Under the pieces are notes generated by a model, which was not told the origin of the DNA, did not search any database, and worked only from the letters and a program-made list of their open reading frames with translations. Of a DNA stretch of 64,000 bases, positions 32,173 to 42,266 are shown piece by piece. Location of the stretch: the NCBI GenBank assembly GCA_038226665.1, contig JBBRQI010000015.1, forward strand, positions 1-64,000. The letters are read 5' to 3'. Made by a program: the position numbers and the translations under genes. This DNA is from SZAS-103 sp038226665. Its GTDB lineage: Bacteria; Pseudomonadota; Gammaproteobacteria; Xanthomonadales; Xanthomonadaceae. The first letter of the stretch is position 1; the number at the start of each line of letters is the position of its first letter.

Positions 32173-32601
32173 ATGCTCGTGATCGACGCGGACATCGCCA
32201 TTGCCGACGACGAGCTGGTCGAACGTTTCGTGCGTTCGGCCGGGCCGGGCGGGCAGAACGTCAACAAGGTGTCGACTGCGGTCGAACTGCGCTTCGATGT
32301 CGCCAATTCGCCGTCGCTGCCTGAAGCCTTGCGCGCGCGCCTGCTCGCGCGACGCGATCGTCGGTTGACAGGCGACGGCGTGCTGGTGATCAGCGCGCAG
32401 CGCTTTCGCACCCAGGAACGCAACCGTGCGGATGCACGCGAACGCCTCGCTGCGGTTGTACTTGCCGCGACGCACGTGCCGAAAACACGGGTCGCCACGC
32501 GGCCCACGCGCGCGTCGAAATTGCGCCGCCTCGACGGCAAGAAGCAGCGCGCGCAGATCAAGCGCGGTCGCGGCGGTCGTGGCGCGGACTCGGACGCGTG
32601 A
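32173..32601 (+). CDS. arfB: Alternative ribosome-rescue factor ArfB
   Basis: ArfB (YaeJ) hydrolyses peptidyl-tRNA on stalled ribosomes. The 142-aa protein has the release-factor catalytic motif GPGGQNVNKVST (G26-G27-Q28) and the basic C-terminal tail that enters the empty mRNA channel (TRASKLRRLDGKKQRAQIKR). It lacks codon-recognition domains. ATG 32173 is chosen on homology. The stop overlaps the next gene's GTG as GTGA, so the acyltransferase is probably co-translated. Confidence 0.94.
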   Translation: MLVIDADIAIADDELVERFVRSAGPGGQNVNKVSTAVELRFDVANSPSLPEALRARLLARRDRRLTGDGVLVISAQRFRTQERNRADARERLAAVVLAATHVPKTRVATRPTRASKLRRLDGKKQRAQIKRGRGGRGADSDA

Positions 32602-33188
32602 GGTTTCGTCTCGCATCCGTGCCGGACTGGATGCCGCGCACCGGCAATCCGTTCACTCGCTGGCTGGGCAGCACGGTGTTGCGGCTTGGCGGCTGGACGA
32701 TGGAAGGGGATTTCCCCGACGAACGCAAACTTGTCATCCTCGCCGCGCCGCATTCATCGGCATGGGATGCGGTCTGGGGGCTGGCCGCGAAAGTCGCGAT
32801 GGGTATCCGCATCGTGGTCATCGGCAAGCAGGAATTGTTTCGCGGGCCGCTGGGCTGGTTGTTGCGACAATTCGGTGCGGTTCCGGTCGACCGCGCCAAG
32901 GCGCATGGTGTAGTCGATTCGGTGGTCGAGCGTTTCGAACAGTCCGACATGATGTGGTTCGTGCTCGCCCCCGAAGGCACACGCAAGCGCGTGGAGCGCT
33001 GGAAGACCGGCTTCTGGCATGTCGCCCGTGATGCGAACGTGCCGGTGCTGTGCGCGTATTTCCACTACCCCACGAAAACCATCGGCATCGGTCCGGTGCT
33101 GCACATGACCGCCGACCTGAAGGCCGACATGGCACGGGTGCGCGAGTACTACAAACCGTGGATCGGGAAGAATCGCGGAACCACCTGA
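32598..33188 (+). CDS. 1-acyl-glycerol-3-phosphate acyltransferase-like protein
   Basis: The 196-aa protein has the PlsC-family catalytic H52-xxxx-D57 (PHSSAWD) and the substrate-binding EGTR (E126-R129, APEGTRKR), with GAVPVDRAKAHG between them. It is shorter than PlsC and lacks an obvious N-terminal membrane helix, like the family of small lysophospholipid acyltransferases found in Xanthomonadales. The acceptor is unknown. The GTG start overlaps arfB; ATG 32631 is an alternative. A decayed copy of its middle third lies at 36762-36935. Confidence 0.85.
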   Translation: MRFRLASVPDWMPRTGNPFTRWLGSTVLRLGGWTMEGDFPDERKLVILAAPHSSAWDAVWGLAAKVAMGIRIVVIGKQELFRGPLGWLLRQFGAVPVDRAKAHGVVDSVVERFEQSDMMWFVLAPEGTRKRVERWKTGFWHVARDANVPVLCAYFHYPTKTIGIGPVLHMTADLKADMARVREYYKPWIGKNRGTT

Positions 33189-33317
33189 GGGGTCCGCATT
33201 CATTTGCGCTGAAAAGACATGATCGCGGTACCGCGAGTGCATGCCCGGCGTGGGGCATGACCTCCGGTTTCGACCCAAAACGGCCCGGTTGCCTAAAGAA
33301 CCGGCAGCGTTATCCGG

Positions 33318-35195
33318 TCATTTGCTGGCCTTCAGTGAAAGAAACAATTTCTCGAAGACCTCGGTTGGCACCGGCTTGCTGATCAGGAAGCCCTGCATCT
33401 CGTCGCAATCGAGCGACTTCAGCAAATCCCATTGCGCGTCGGTCTCGACGCCCTCGGCCACGACCTTGTGCTGCAGCGAATGCGCGAGGTTGATGATCGT
33501 GGATACCAGCGCGAGTCCCTGAGTAGAGGCGGTCATGTCATTGACGAACGCACGGTCGATCTTCAGCGTGTCCACCGGCAGCCTCGACAGGTAGCTGAGC
33601 GACGAGAAGCCTGTCCCGAAGTCGTCGATCGCGATGGTGACGCCCATGGCGCGGATCGCCTCGAGAACCGAGATGCTGTACTTGACGTTCTCCATGACCA
33701 GGCTTTCGGTGATCTCCAGTTCCAGTCCGTTCTCGGCGTGCGCGTCGATGCCGAGTACCTGCCCGATTTCCGCGAGGAAGCCGCGATTGCGCAGTTGCAG
33801 TGCGGAAACGTTGACCGCGATGCGCACTGCCGTCAGGCCCGCGTTGCGCCAGCGCAGGTAGTCCTCGACCGCCTTGTACAGCGCCCAGCGCCCGACTTCA
33901 TGGATCAGCCCGGTTTCTTCAAGAATCGGGATGAACATGCCCGGCGGTATCAGTCCGGTGCGCGGATCGTTCCATCGGATCAGCGCCTCCGCGCCGGTCA
34001 CGTTGCGCGTGGCGAGGTTCAATTTGGGCTGGTAGTGGAGGACGAATTCTTCCTTGTCGATCGCCTGGCGCAGCCGGTGTTCGAGGGACAGGCGCTCGGC
34101 GACGCGCTCGGTCATCGCCTTGGTGAAGAAGAGGTAGCGATCGCCGGTCCCCTTGGCTTTCTTCAACGCCGCTTCCGCGTTGCGCAACAACGTCTCGGCA
34201 TCCCATCCATCATCGGGGAACAACGCGATGCCGACCTTGACCAGCACATACAGGTCGTTGTCCCTGATCCGGAACGAGCCGTTGAAGGTCGCGCTCAGTC
34301 GTTGCTCCACATAGCGGCCAACCTGTTCCGCGTTGTCCATGTCGGAAGCAAAGATGGCGAAGCGGTCCGCACCAAGGCGGGCAAAGCGGCTCGCGTCCCC
34401 GCCTCCGGCCTGCACGATGCGCACGGCAACCTGCTTGAGCAGGTCATCCCCGGCTTTTTGCCCGAACGTGTCGTTGATGGTCTTGAATCGCTCGATGTCG
34501 AGAACGAATACTGCTTGTCCGCAGGGATCCGGTTGCGACGACAGCAGGTTTTCCTGCAGTCGTTCGAGGAACAGGCCCCGGTTCGCCAACCCGGTCGTGG
34601 GGTCGTAGTAGGCAAGATAGTTGAGCCTTTGTTCCTTTCCGATATGGTCGATCGCGAACGCGACGTCTTCCGCCAGCTCGCTCAACAGTTTCATCTCCTC
34701 TTCGCGGAAGAAATCCTTTTCCCTGGAATACAGGGCCAATATGCCGACGGCTTCTCCCGCCACCATCAGCGGAAGGACCGCGAGCGAGCGCACTCCCGCC
34801 CGGGTGTAGCTCTCCCGGAGCAGGGCCCTGGGGTCGATTTCCGTATCGTTGGACACCATCGCCAACTTGTCCCTGATCACCTTCGCGGCCATGGTCGTCG
34901 GCGCTTTTTCATCGGACGCGAAGACGTTCCTGATGAACTGCAGGAGCTCCTCGTCCTTGCCCGCAGTGGCGATCGGGACAATCTTCGTGGTGGCCTGATC
35001 CACCATGGCGATCATCGCCATGCGGAATCCGCCGGTCTCAAGCGCGATCCGGCACGCTTCCCTGAAAAGCTCGTCGAGATCGCGCACCCGGACCGTGAGG
35101 GCATTGATCTGGCTGAGCACCGCGTTGACGCGATTCAGGCGTTCGATCTTGAGTTCCGCTTGCTTGCGGTCGGTCACGTCCTGACAGGTGCCCAC
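33318..35195 (-). CDS. GAF-GGDEF-EAL cyclic-di-GMP phosphodiesterase part of a stop-interrupted gene
   Basis: This 625-aa segment has a coiled linker, a GAF domain (about 40-190), a GGDEF domain and an EAL domain. The GGDEF active site is degenerate (RLGADRF for GGDEF), so cyclase activity is unlikely. The EAL domain looks intact: GAEALIRW, ITESLVMEN, IDDFGTGFSSLSYL, LKIDRAF and AEGVET, so it should hydrolyse cyclic-di-GMP. It continues the frame of the upstream PAS segment through one TGA at 35235-35237. The intervening residues (EIAFDTQGKAVRAVGTCQDV) form the normal end of a PAS/PAC domain. It may be made separately from GTG 35195 or not at all. Confidence 0.8.
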   Translation of the reverse strand: MGTCQDVTDRKQAELKIERLNRVNAVLSQINALTVRVRDLDELFREACRIALETGGFRMAMIAMVDQATTKIVPIATAGKDEELLQFIRNVFASDEKAPTTMAAKVIRDKLAMVSNDTEIDPRALLRESYTRAGVRSLAVLPLMVAGEAVGILALYSREKDFFREEEMKLLSELAEDVAFAIDHIGKEQRLNYLAYYDPTTGLANRGLFLERLQENLLSSQPDPCGQAVFVLDIERFKTINDTFGQKAGDDLLKQVAVRIVQAGGGDASRFARLGADRFAIFASDMDNAEQVGRYVEQRLSATFNGSFRIRDNDLYVLVKVGIALFPDDGWDAETLLRNAEAALKKAKGTGDRYLFFTKAMTERVAERLSLEHRLRQAIDKEEFVLHYQPKLNLATRNVTGAEALIRWNDPRTGLIPPGMFIPILEETGLIHEVGRWALYKAVEDYLRWRNAGLTAVRIAVNVSALQLRNRGFLAEIGQVLGIDAHAENGLELEITESLVMENVKYSISVLEAIRAMGVTIAIDDFGTGFSSLSYLSRLPVDTLKIDRAFVNDMTASTQGLALVSTIINLAHSLQHKVVAEGVETDAQWDLLKSLDCDEMQGFLISKPVPTEVFEKLFLSLKASK

Positions 35196-35234
35196 CGCCC
35201 GGACCGCCTTGCCCTGCGTGTCGAAAGCGATTTC

Positions 35235-36380
35235 TCAGCGCTCTTCCACGTGCTTGATGCGCCCATCCGCCAGCAGCAGCCGGTGTTCGATCGCGTTGGC
35301 GTGATGCTGGTCGAGAGACCGAGCGAAAGCCGAACCCACAGCTTCGCGATCTGCGGGATGAACCAATGCAATGAAGCCCTGGTGGGTGGGATGGAATAGG
35401 GAGGGGTCAGTTTCGTGGATGCGGTGGGTTTCCTCGGACCAGATGACCGACAACGTGGCCAGGTCAGTATCCCAGCTTCCAATCTTGGCGACCCGCTGGG
35501 CAGCGACCAGGCGCGCCCGTTCTGCCTCCAGCTGCTGCACGAGGTTGCGTTGCTCTGCCTCGCTCGCCGCCATTGCATCCAGCGCCTGTTTGCGTTCCGT
35601 AATGTCCGTCGCGACGCCTGCGCGCCGCAGGATCGTGCCGGCATTGTCGATGACCGGAAAACTTTTCGACTGGATCCAGCGAATCGAACCGTCGGGGCGC
35701 ACGATCCGATATAGCAATTCGATCCTGCCACTGGACAGTGCCGCCTTGTATTTCTGCTCGATCGCTGAGCGGTCGCCGGGATGGATTGCCTCGATCCACG
35801 ACTGCGGGTCTGCATACAGGCTTTCGCAGCTGCGGCCCCAGATCTCCGCGTAAGCGGGGCTGATGTACAGCATGCGAGAGGTCAGGATATCCTGCAGGAA
35901 GAACGCGTCGCGGATGTTTTCTGCCAGCTGCCGGAATCGCAATTCGCTATCGCGCAGGCTTGCTTCCGCAAGCCTCTCCGCAGTCACGGTTTGATGCATG
36001 ACCAGTACGCCATCTGGGCGGCCGTCGGCCAGCGGAGTCGCCGTCATCACGAACCAGCGTTGTTCGATTGGCGAATGACACGGATATTCCATCGAAAAGC
36101 TGAGCGCCCGCGACTCCAGCACCGAGCGGATGCCGTTGGCGGCCCGGTGGGCAGGGATCGCGTCCTTTCCCCGCGCCCCGTCGCAAATGGCGAGGTAATT
36201 GACCCCGACCTCGTGACCGGGGCTGTGCAGCCCGTTGGCATCGCCGAACTGTCGCCATGCCCTGTTGACTGAGGTAATGAATCCCTCCGCATCAATCAAT
36301 GCGATGTGCGCAGGCAGCGCATCCAGGATTGCCGCCTGGCTTTCGATCTCCCTGATGGTTGCGGATCGGTCGGATCTCAT
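35235..36380 (-). pseudogene. PAS-PAS sensor part, truncated by an in-frame TGA
   Basis: The segment encodes at least three PAS repeats: ILDALPAHIALIDAEGFITS, RFRQLAENIRDAFFLQDILT with WIQSKSFPVIDNAGTILRRA GVATDITERKQ, and a third beginning VAKIGSWDTDL. The last PAS domain is cut at HVEER-stop. ATG 36380 with AGGGAAG upstream is the start. Without the TGA the protein would run on into the GAF-GGDEF-EAL part as one about 1,020-aa sensor, a very common architecture. A TGG or TGC codon mutated to TGA explains it, or a sequencing error. Confidence 0.75.
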
Positions 36381-37268
36381 GATCTTCCCTGCACAGATCC
36401 TCAATGAGTCTATCTTGGCCGCCCTGGGCGGCACGGGCCTGTTTCAAGGCATGCGGCTTTGGACCGCCGCAGGGCTCGTGGAGTGCCACTCCGACGCACG
36501 CTATGCACGTCGGCAATAACGAAGAGATGAGCCGGAAGTGTGCGCTTTGCCTTGTGAACAGTGTCCAGCTGCGGAAAACCAAAGGGCGCGAGAATTCGGG
36601 TTTCAACCGGTGGCCCGTAGTCATCTCGAGGCTGCCATTGGTTGACGACGACTCCCTGGGTGTTGTGGTTCGACAGGTTGTTCATCCGGCTGTGGTGAAG
36701 GAAGCTGATGTTGTCGAGACTTCAGCGCCTTCATCCGGGGAGCCGGATGAACAGCCATCAGCATGTCGGTTGATCGCGCCAAGGCGCATGGTGTAGTGGA
36801 TTCGGTGGTCGAGCGTTTCGAATAGTCCGACATGATGTGGTTCGTGCTCGCCCCCGAAGGCAAGCAAGCGCGTGGTGCGCTGCATGACTGGCTTCCGCCA
36901 TGTCGCCCGTGATGCGAACGTGCTGGTGCTGTGCCGGTCATTCGCGAACGATCGCAAATGGGCAGACGATTCAATTTCTTGCACAGGCACGCGCTGCCAC
37001 GGGCTCCGGGCTGGCTGGCGCGATGCTTTCCTCCCGGCAGGAAGGACGGCAGCCAGGCCGAGGGAATCGTCGTGTTCGAAGTAACAACCAAGACAGATTA
37101 TGTTGCTTGCATTGAAAGCTGAACGCAGACGAAGTACAGCCGACTTTGAACTCTTGGGTTCGGCAACCCGACCCTTATTTCGGACTTGCAGGAAGTCGAT
37201 ACGCTCCAGCGCGTGCTAGCGTCATCACCGCCACCGACATTGCTGTCACAACGCGAGGTAGTTTCACC
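36381..37268. other. Gene-poor 0.9-kb region with a decayed acyltransferase fragment
   Basis: No open frame here has a ribosome-binding site, codon bias or a recognisable product. It holds a 12-base perfect inverted repeat (GTTCATCCGGCT at 36680-36691 with AGCCGGATGAAC at 36741-36752), followed immediately by the acyltransferase fragment. From 36940 to 37265 I see nothing identifiable. Confidence 0.6.
36762..36935 (+). pseudogene. Fragment of the acyltransferase gene at 32598-33188
   Basis: About 170 bases align with 32881-33055 at high identity, including the shared runs CGCGCCAAGGCGCATGGTGT and ATGATGTGGTTCGTGCTCGC. The copy has a TAG (GAACAG to GAATAG), a two-base loss in the EGTR region that shifts the frame, and further substitutions. 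It cannot encode a protein. It has the same orientation as the intact gene and lies on the other side of the PAS-GGDEF-EAL gene. Confidence 0.88.
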
Positions 37269-37496
37269 ATGTCCAAGCTGCTGATTTCCCCGTTCATGCG
37301 CTGGGCACGGAAGCTTCGCCCAGCCACCCTCTTGAAGATCGCCGCAGCCTTGGTCTGCATCGATGTTGTGCTTCCGGAGTTGATTCCTTTCGAACTGCTC
37401 GTTGGCGTAGGCACCCTGGCGCTCGGCAGCTTGCCAGGTCGATTGTTTAAAGGCGACTCCGACGACGTCGAATCGGTAGCTGACCGCCGTCGATGA
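37269..37496 (+). CDS. Small membrane protein, DUF6116-like
   Basis: The 75-aa product begins MSKLLISPFMRWARKLRPAT, has one or two hydrophobic segments (LLKIAAALVCIDVVLPEL and FELLVGVGTLALGSL) separated by a proline kink, and ends in a charged tail. The pattern resembles the short DUF6116 proteins of Xanthomonadaceae (RLRFPTLF, then D-VPD-IPF, then LLLGLGTLLL). The match is from memory of the pattern, so the family call is tentative. Function is unknown. Confidence 0.55.
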   Translation: MSKLLISPFMRWARKLRPATLLKIAAALVCIDVVLPELIPFELLVGVGTLALGSLPGRLFKGDSDDVESVADRRR

Positions 37497-37732
37497 TCGA
37501 CCTCGTGTGCACGAAATACTTGCTCCCTGCATGCGCAGGATCGAACGGAGTTACAAGACACGACCGCCCGCTTCTGGCGTAAGGTGCCAACCGTGGATGC
37601 GCAGACTATCTGAGGATTCGCAGTTCACCGCTGGATCCGCCGAACTAACTGCCGACGCCAGCGCCAATGCTCAGCGGCTTGGCCGTGAAGTGGGGTATTC
37701 GCGGCTGCCGCTCCTAGCGGAATAAACTCGGC

Positions 37733-38692
37733 TCAGCGCTCCGAATGCCCGGCCTCAAAGTAGTCGCCACGCGCAAACAGGCCGGGCTTGACCAGATTCA
37801 CGAACGCGCGCGCATGCGGGCTCAGGAACTTGCCCTTGCGGATCACCACGCCGTAGCTGCGCGGAGGGAAGTATTCGCGCAGGTTGCGCACCGCGAGTCG
37901 CTCGCGGTCGGCGTCGGTGAGGCAGATGCCGGTGACGATCGAGATGCCCAGGCCCATCGCGACGTATTGCTTGATGACCTCCCAGCCGCCAACCTCGAGC
38001 GCCACGCTGTAGGGCACGCGGCGCTGCTGGAAGACGAGATCCACCAGCCGCCAAGTCGTCAGCCGGCGCGGCGGCAGGATCAGGCCGTATGGCGAGAGGT
38101 CTTCCAGTTTCAGCGGCTCCTTCGTCGCGAGCGGGTGGCCTAGCGGCACGATCAGCATCGGGTCGAAGGAGTGGGTGGGTGCGTAGTCCAGATCGCTGGG
38201 TACGTCGAGCATTGAGCCGACCGCGAGATCAACGCTATCGGAGCGCAGCAGGCCGAGGCCTTCCTGGCCGGTCACGTTGTGCAGTACCAACTGGACCTCT
38301 GGATGGCGCTCCCGATACGCCTGCACCAGTGCTGGCAGCAAGTAGAGGATCGTCGACGTGCCGGCGGCGACGTGCAGGGCCCCTGCAGCCAAGCCCTTGA
38401 GCTTGGTACGAAATTCCGATTCCAGCCCGTCCAGCCCTTCCACCAGCGGCCGCGCAAGATCGTAGAGCGCCTCACCAGCGTGGGTCAGGACGAACCGCTT
38501 ACCCACGCGTTCGAATAAACGCTCTCCGAAATCGCGCTCCAATGCCTGCAACTGGAGGCTCACCGCCGGCTGGCTGAGGAACAGCGCCTCGGCCGCACGC
38601 GAGACCGACCCCAGCCGTGCGACCTGACAAAACGCCCGCAACGGCTTGAGGCGCTCACCTTTGTAATAGAAACGGGATGTCGACTCGGTCAC
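37733..38692 (-). CDS. LysR-family transcriptional regulator divergent from the glyoxylate genes
   Basis: The 319-aa regulator has an N-terminal winged helix (LKPLRAFCQVARLGSVSRAA EALFLSQPAVSLQLQALERD) and a LysR substrate-binding domain (LHVAAGTSTILYLLPALVQA, GLGISIVTGICL). It begins FYYKGERLKPLRAF, as CysB-like LysR proteins next to malate synthase do in xanthomonads. GTG 38692 is my start; TTG 38719 is possible. Its divergent position from aceB-aceA suggests that it controls the glyoxylate shunt; the effector is unknown. Confidence 0.87.
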   Translation of the reverse strand: MTESTSRFYYKGERLKPLRAFCQVARLGSVSRAAEALFLSQPAVSLQLQALERDFGERLFERVGKRFVLTHAGEALYDLARPLVEGLDGLESEFRTKLKGLAAGALHVAAGTSTILYLLPALVQAYRERHPEVQLVLHNVTGQEGLGLLRSDSVDLAVGSMLDVPSDLDYAPTHSFDPMLIVPLGHPLATKEPLKLEDLSPYGLILPPRRLTTWRLVDLVFQQRRVPYSVALEVGGWEVIKQYVAMGLGISIVTGICLTDADRERLAVRNLREYFPPRSYGVVIRKGKFLSPHARAFVNLVKPGLFARGDYFEAGHSER

Positions 38693-38797
38693 AAAATCTC
38701 TGCTTATTAACTTATTCAATATTAATCATTCAATCATATGAGTTGTCAACATTGCTGCACTGCAACTAAGGTCGGTTCCCCGGACAGGAGCGTTTCG
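38693..38797. promoter_or_regulatory. Divergent control region between lysR and aceB
   Basis: The 105 bases between the two starts contain a markedly AT-rich core (38701-38745, with TTATTAACTTATTCAATATT), where LysR sites and promoters are expected. GGAG eight bases before ATG 38798 is the aceB ribosome-binding site. Individual operator half-sites cannot be fixed by eye. Confidence 0.4.
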
Positions 38798-40468
<1,671 letters not shown>

Positions 40469-40516
40469 TTCCACACCGCAACGAATTCATTGCTTGCCAA
40501 ACCAGAGGATCACGTC

Positions 40517-41821
40517 ATGAAAACCCTTCCGACCGCCGAACAGATCAAATTCGACTGGACCAACAGCGCGCGTTGGAAAGGCGTCACACGTCCGTACAGC
40601 GCCGAGGAAGTCGTGCGCCTGCGCGGCACCGTCGCCGTCGAGCATTCGCTCGCGCGCCTGGGTGCCGAGAAATTCTGGAAGTCGCTGCACAGCGAGCCCT
40701 ACGTCAATGCGCTCGGCGCGCTGACCGGCAACCAGGCGATGCAGCAGGTGCGCGCCGGGCTCAAGGCGATTTACCTGAGCGGCTGGCAGGTCGCCGCCGA
40801 CGCGAACCTCGCCGGCGAGATGTATCCAGACCAGTCGCTGTATCCCGCGAACTCGGTTCCGCAAGTCGTCAAGCGCATCAACAACACCCTGCTGCGCGCC
40901 GACCAGCTCAACCACGCCGAAGGCAAGGACGACATCGACTGGCTGCAGCCGATCATCGCCGATGCCGAGGCCGGGTTTGGCGGCGTGCTCAACGCGTTCG
41001 AGCTCATGAAAGCGATGATCGAAGCCGGCGCCGCGGCGGTGCATTTCGAAGACCAGCTCGCGTCAGTGAAGAAGTGCGGCCACATGGGCGGCAAGGTGCT
41101 GGTGCCGACGCGCGAAGCCGTCGACAAGCTCGTCGCCGCGCGTCTCGCCGCCGACGTGATGGGCGTGCCGACCTTGATTGTTGCGCGCACCGATGCGGAA
41201 GCCGCCGACCTGTTGACGTCCGATGTCGATGCGAACGACACCCCGTTCCTCACCGGCGAGCGCACTGTCGAAGGCTTCTACAAGACCAAGCCGGGTATCG
41301 ACCAGGCGATCAGCCGTGGTCTCGCCTATGCGCCGTACGCGGATCTGGTGTGGTGCGAAACCGGCAAGCCCGATCTGGCCTATGCGAAGCAGTTCGCCGA
41401 GGCGATCCACGCGAAATACCCGGGCAAGATGCTCGCGTACAACTGCTCGCCAAGCTTCAACTGGAAGAAGAACCTCGACGACGCGACCATCGCAACGTTC
41501 CAGCAGCAGCTCGCGGCGATGGGCTACAAATTCCAGTTCATCACCCTGGCTGGTTTCCACGCGTTGAACTATTCGATGTTCAACTTGGCGCACGGTTATG
41601 TGCGCAACCAGATGAGCGCCTTCGTCGAATTGCAGGAAGCCGAGTTCGCCGCCGCCGACCGTGGGTTCACTGCGGTCAAGCACCAGCGCGAAGTCGGCAC
41701 CGGTTACTTCGACTCGGTGACGCAGACGATCCAGGGCGCGCAGTCCTCCACTGTCGCGCTGAAAGGTTCGACCGAGGAAGAACAGTTCCACGAGCACGCG
41801 CCGCAGGCGGCCGTTGCTTGA
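40517..41821 (+). CDS. aceA: Isocitrate lyase
   Basis: Isocitrate lyase splits isocitrate to succinate and glyoxylate, bypassing the decarboxylating steps of the TCA cycle. The 434-aa protein has the catalytic K-K-C-G-H-M-G-G loop (SVKKCGHMGGKVLVPT), IADAEAGFGGVLNAFELMKA, and TLIVARTDAEAADLLTSDVD, and equals the E. coli enzyme in length. ATG 40517 with AGAGGATC upstream is the start. It forms an operon with aceB. Confidence 0.97.
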   Translation: MKTLPTAEQIKFDWTNSARWKGVTRPYSAEEVVRLRGTVAVEHSLARLGAEKFWKSLHSEPYVNALGALTGNQAMQQVRAGLKAIYLSGWQVAADANLAGEMYPDQSLYPANSVPQVVKRINNTLLRADQLNHAEGKDDIDWLQPIIADAEAGFGGVLNAFELMKAMIEAGAAAVHFEDQLASVKKCGHMGGKVLVPTREAVDKLVAARLAADVMGVPTLIVARTDAEAADLLTSDVDANDTPFLTGERTVEGFYKTKPGIDQAISRGLAYAPYADLVWCETGKPDLAYAKQFAEAIHAKYPGKMLAYNCSPSFNWKKNLDDATIATFQQQLAAMGYKFQFITLAGFHALNYSMFNLAHGYVRNQMSAFVELQEAEFAAADRGFTAVKHQREVGTGYFDSVTQTIQGAQSSTVALKGSTEEEQFHEHAPQAAVA

Positions 41822-41833
41822 TGTGATGTCCTC

Positions 41834-41864
41834 GCGGATTCGTGCGCGTGACACGCGAATCCGC
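41834..41864. terminator. Stem-loop in the convergent gap after aceA
   Basis: GCGGATTCG pairs perfectly with CGAATCCGC across a 13-base loop that itself can pair GTG with CAC. It sits between the aceA stop and the 3' end of the opposing lipoprotein gene. There is no T-run, so it is either a weak bidirectional terminator or an mRNA-stabilising hairpin. Confidence 0.5.
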
Positions 41865-41870
41865 AGGCGT

Positions 41871-42209
41871 TCAGCGCGACACGCAGCCGACCGTTGGGCA
41901 ATTGGTGGCGAAGCCGCGCTTGTCGTAATGGCATGCGACCACCGATTCACCGCGGTAGTGCATTCCATGGCAGCTTTCATCAGCTTTGCATGAGACCGTG
42001 TCGCGGTGTTCACCGCAGGCATCGCCCGCTGGCGCCGGGCACCAATCGCTGGGGTTGAAACCGCAGGGATTCGGGGATTTCACGGGGATAGGCGAGGTCT
42101 GCTCAGGCTCCGTGGCAGGAGGTGCAGTGATCGCTCCGCTGCCAGATGCGCACGCGCAAAACAGCATGAGCAACGTGGCCAGCGCAGCCGAGCAGAGTTT
42201 CGATTTCAT
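41871..42209 (-). CDS. Cysteine-rich hypothetical lipoprotein
   Basis: The 112-aa protein has a lipoprotein signal (MKSKLCSAALATLLMLFCAC, lipobox LFCAC), a proline/threonine-rich linker, and a compact domain with eight cysteines (NPCGFNPSDWCPAP, DACGEHRDTVSCKADESCHG, VACHYDK, TNCPTVGC), probably a disulphide-stabilised periplasmic domain. No family is recognised. It is convergent with aceA. Confidence 0.78.
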   Translation of the reverse strand: MKSKLCSAALATLLMLFCACASGSGAITAPPATEPEQTSPIPVKSPNPCGFNPSDWCPAPAGDACGEHRDTVSCKADESCHGMHYRGESVVACHYDKRGFATNCPTVGCVSR

Positions 42210-42266
42210 GGGCCGATCGTACTCCAGCCGATTGCTTTCGACGCGTTGCGCGTGACGAGCGTTAGC

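Noticed and set aside
35235..35237. TGA read as selenocysteine
   Set aside because: The position lies in a PAS domain without a redox site and no SECIS-like hairpin follows; a nonsense change is simpler.
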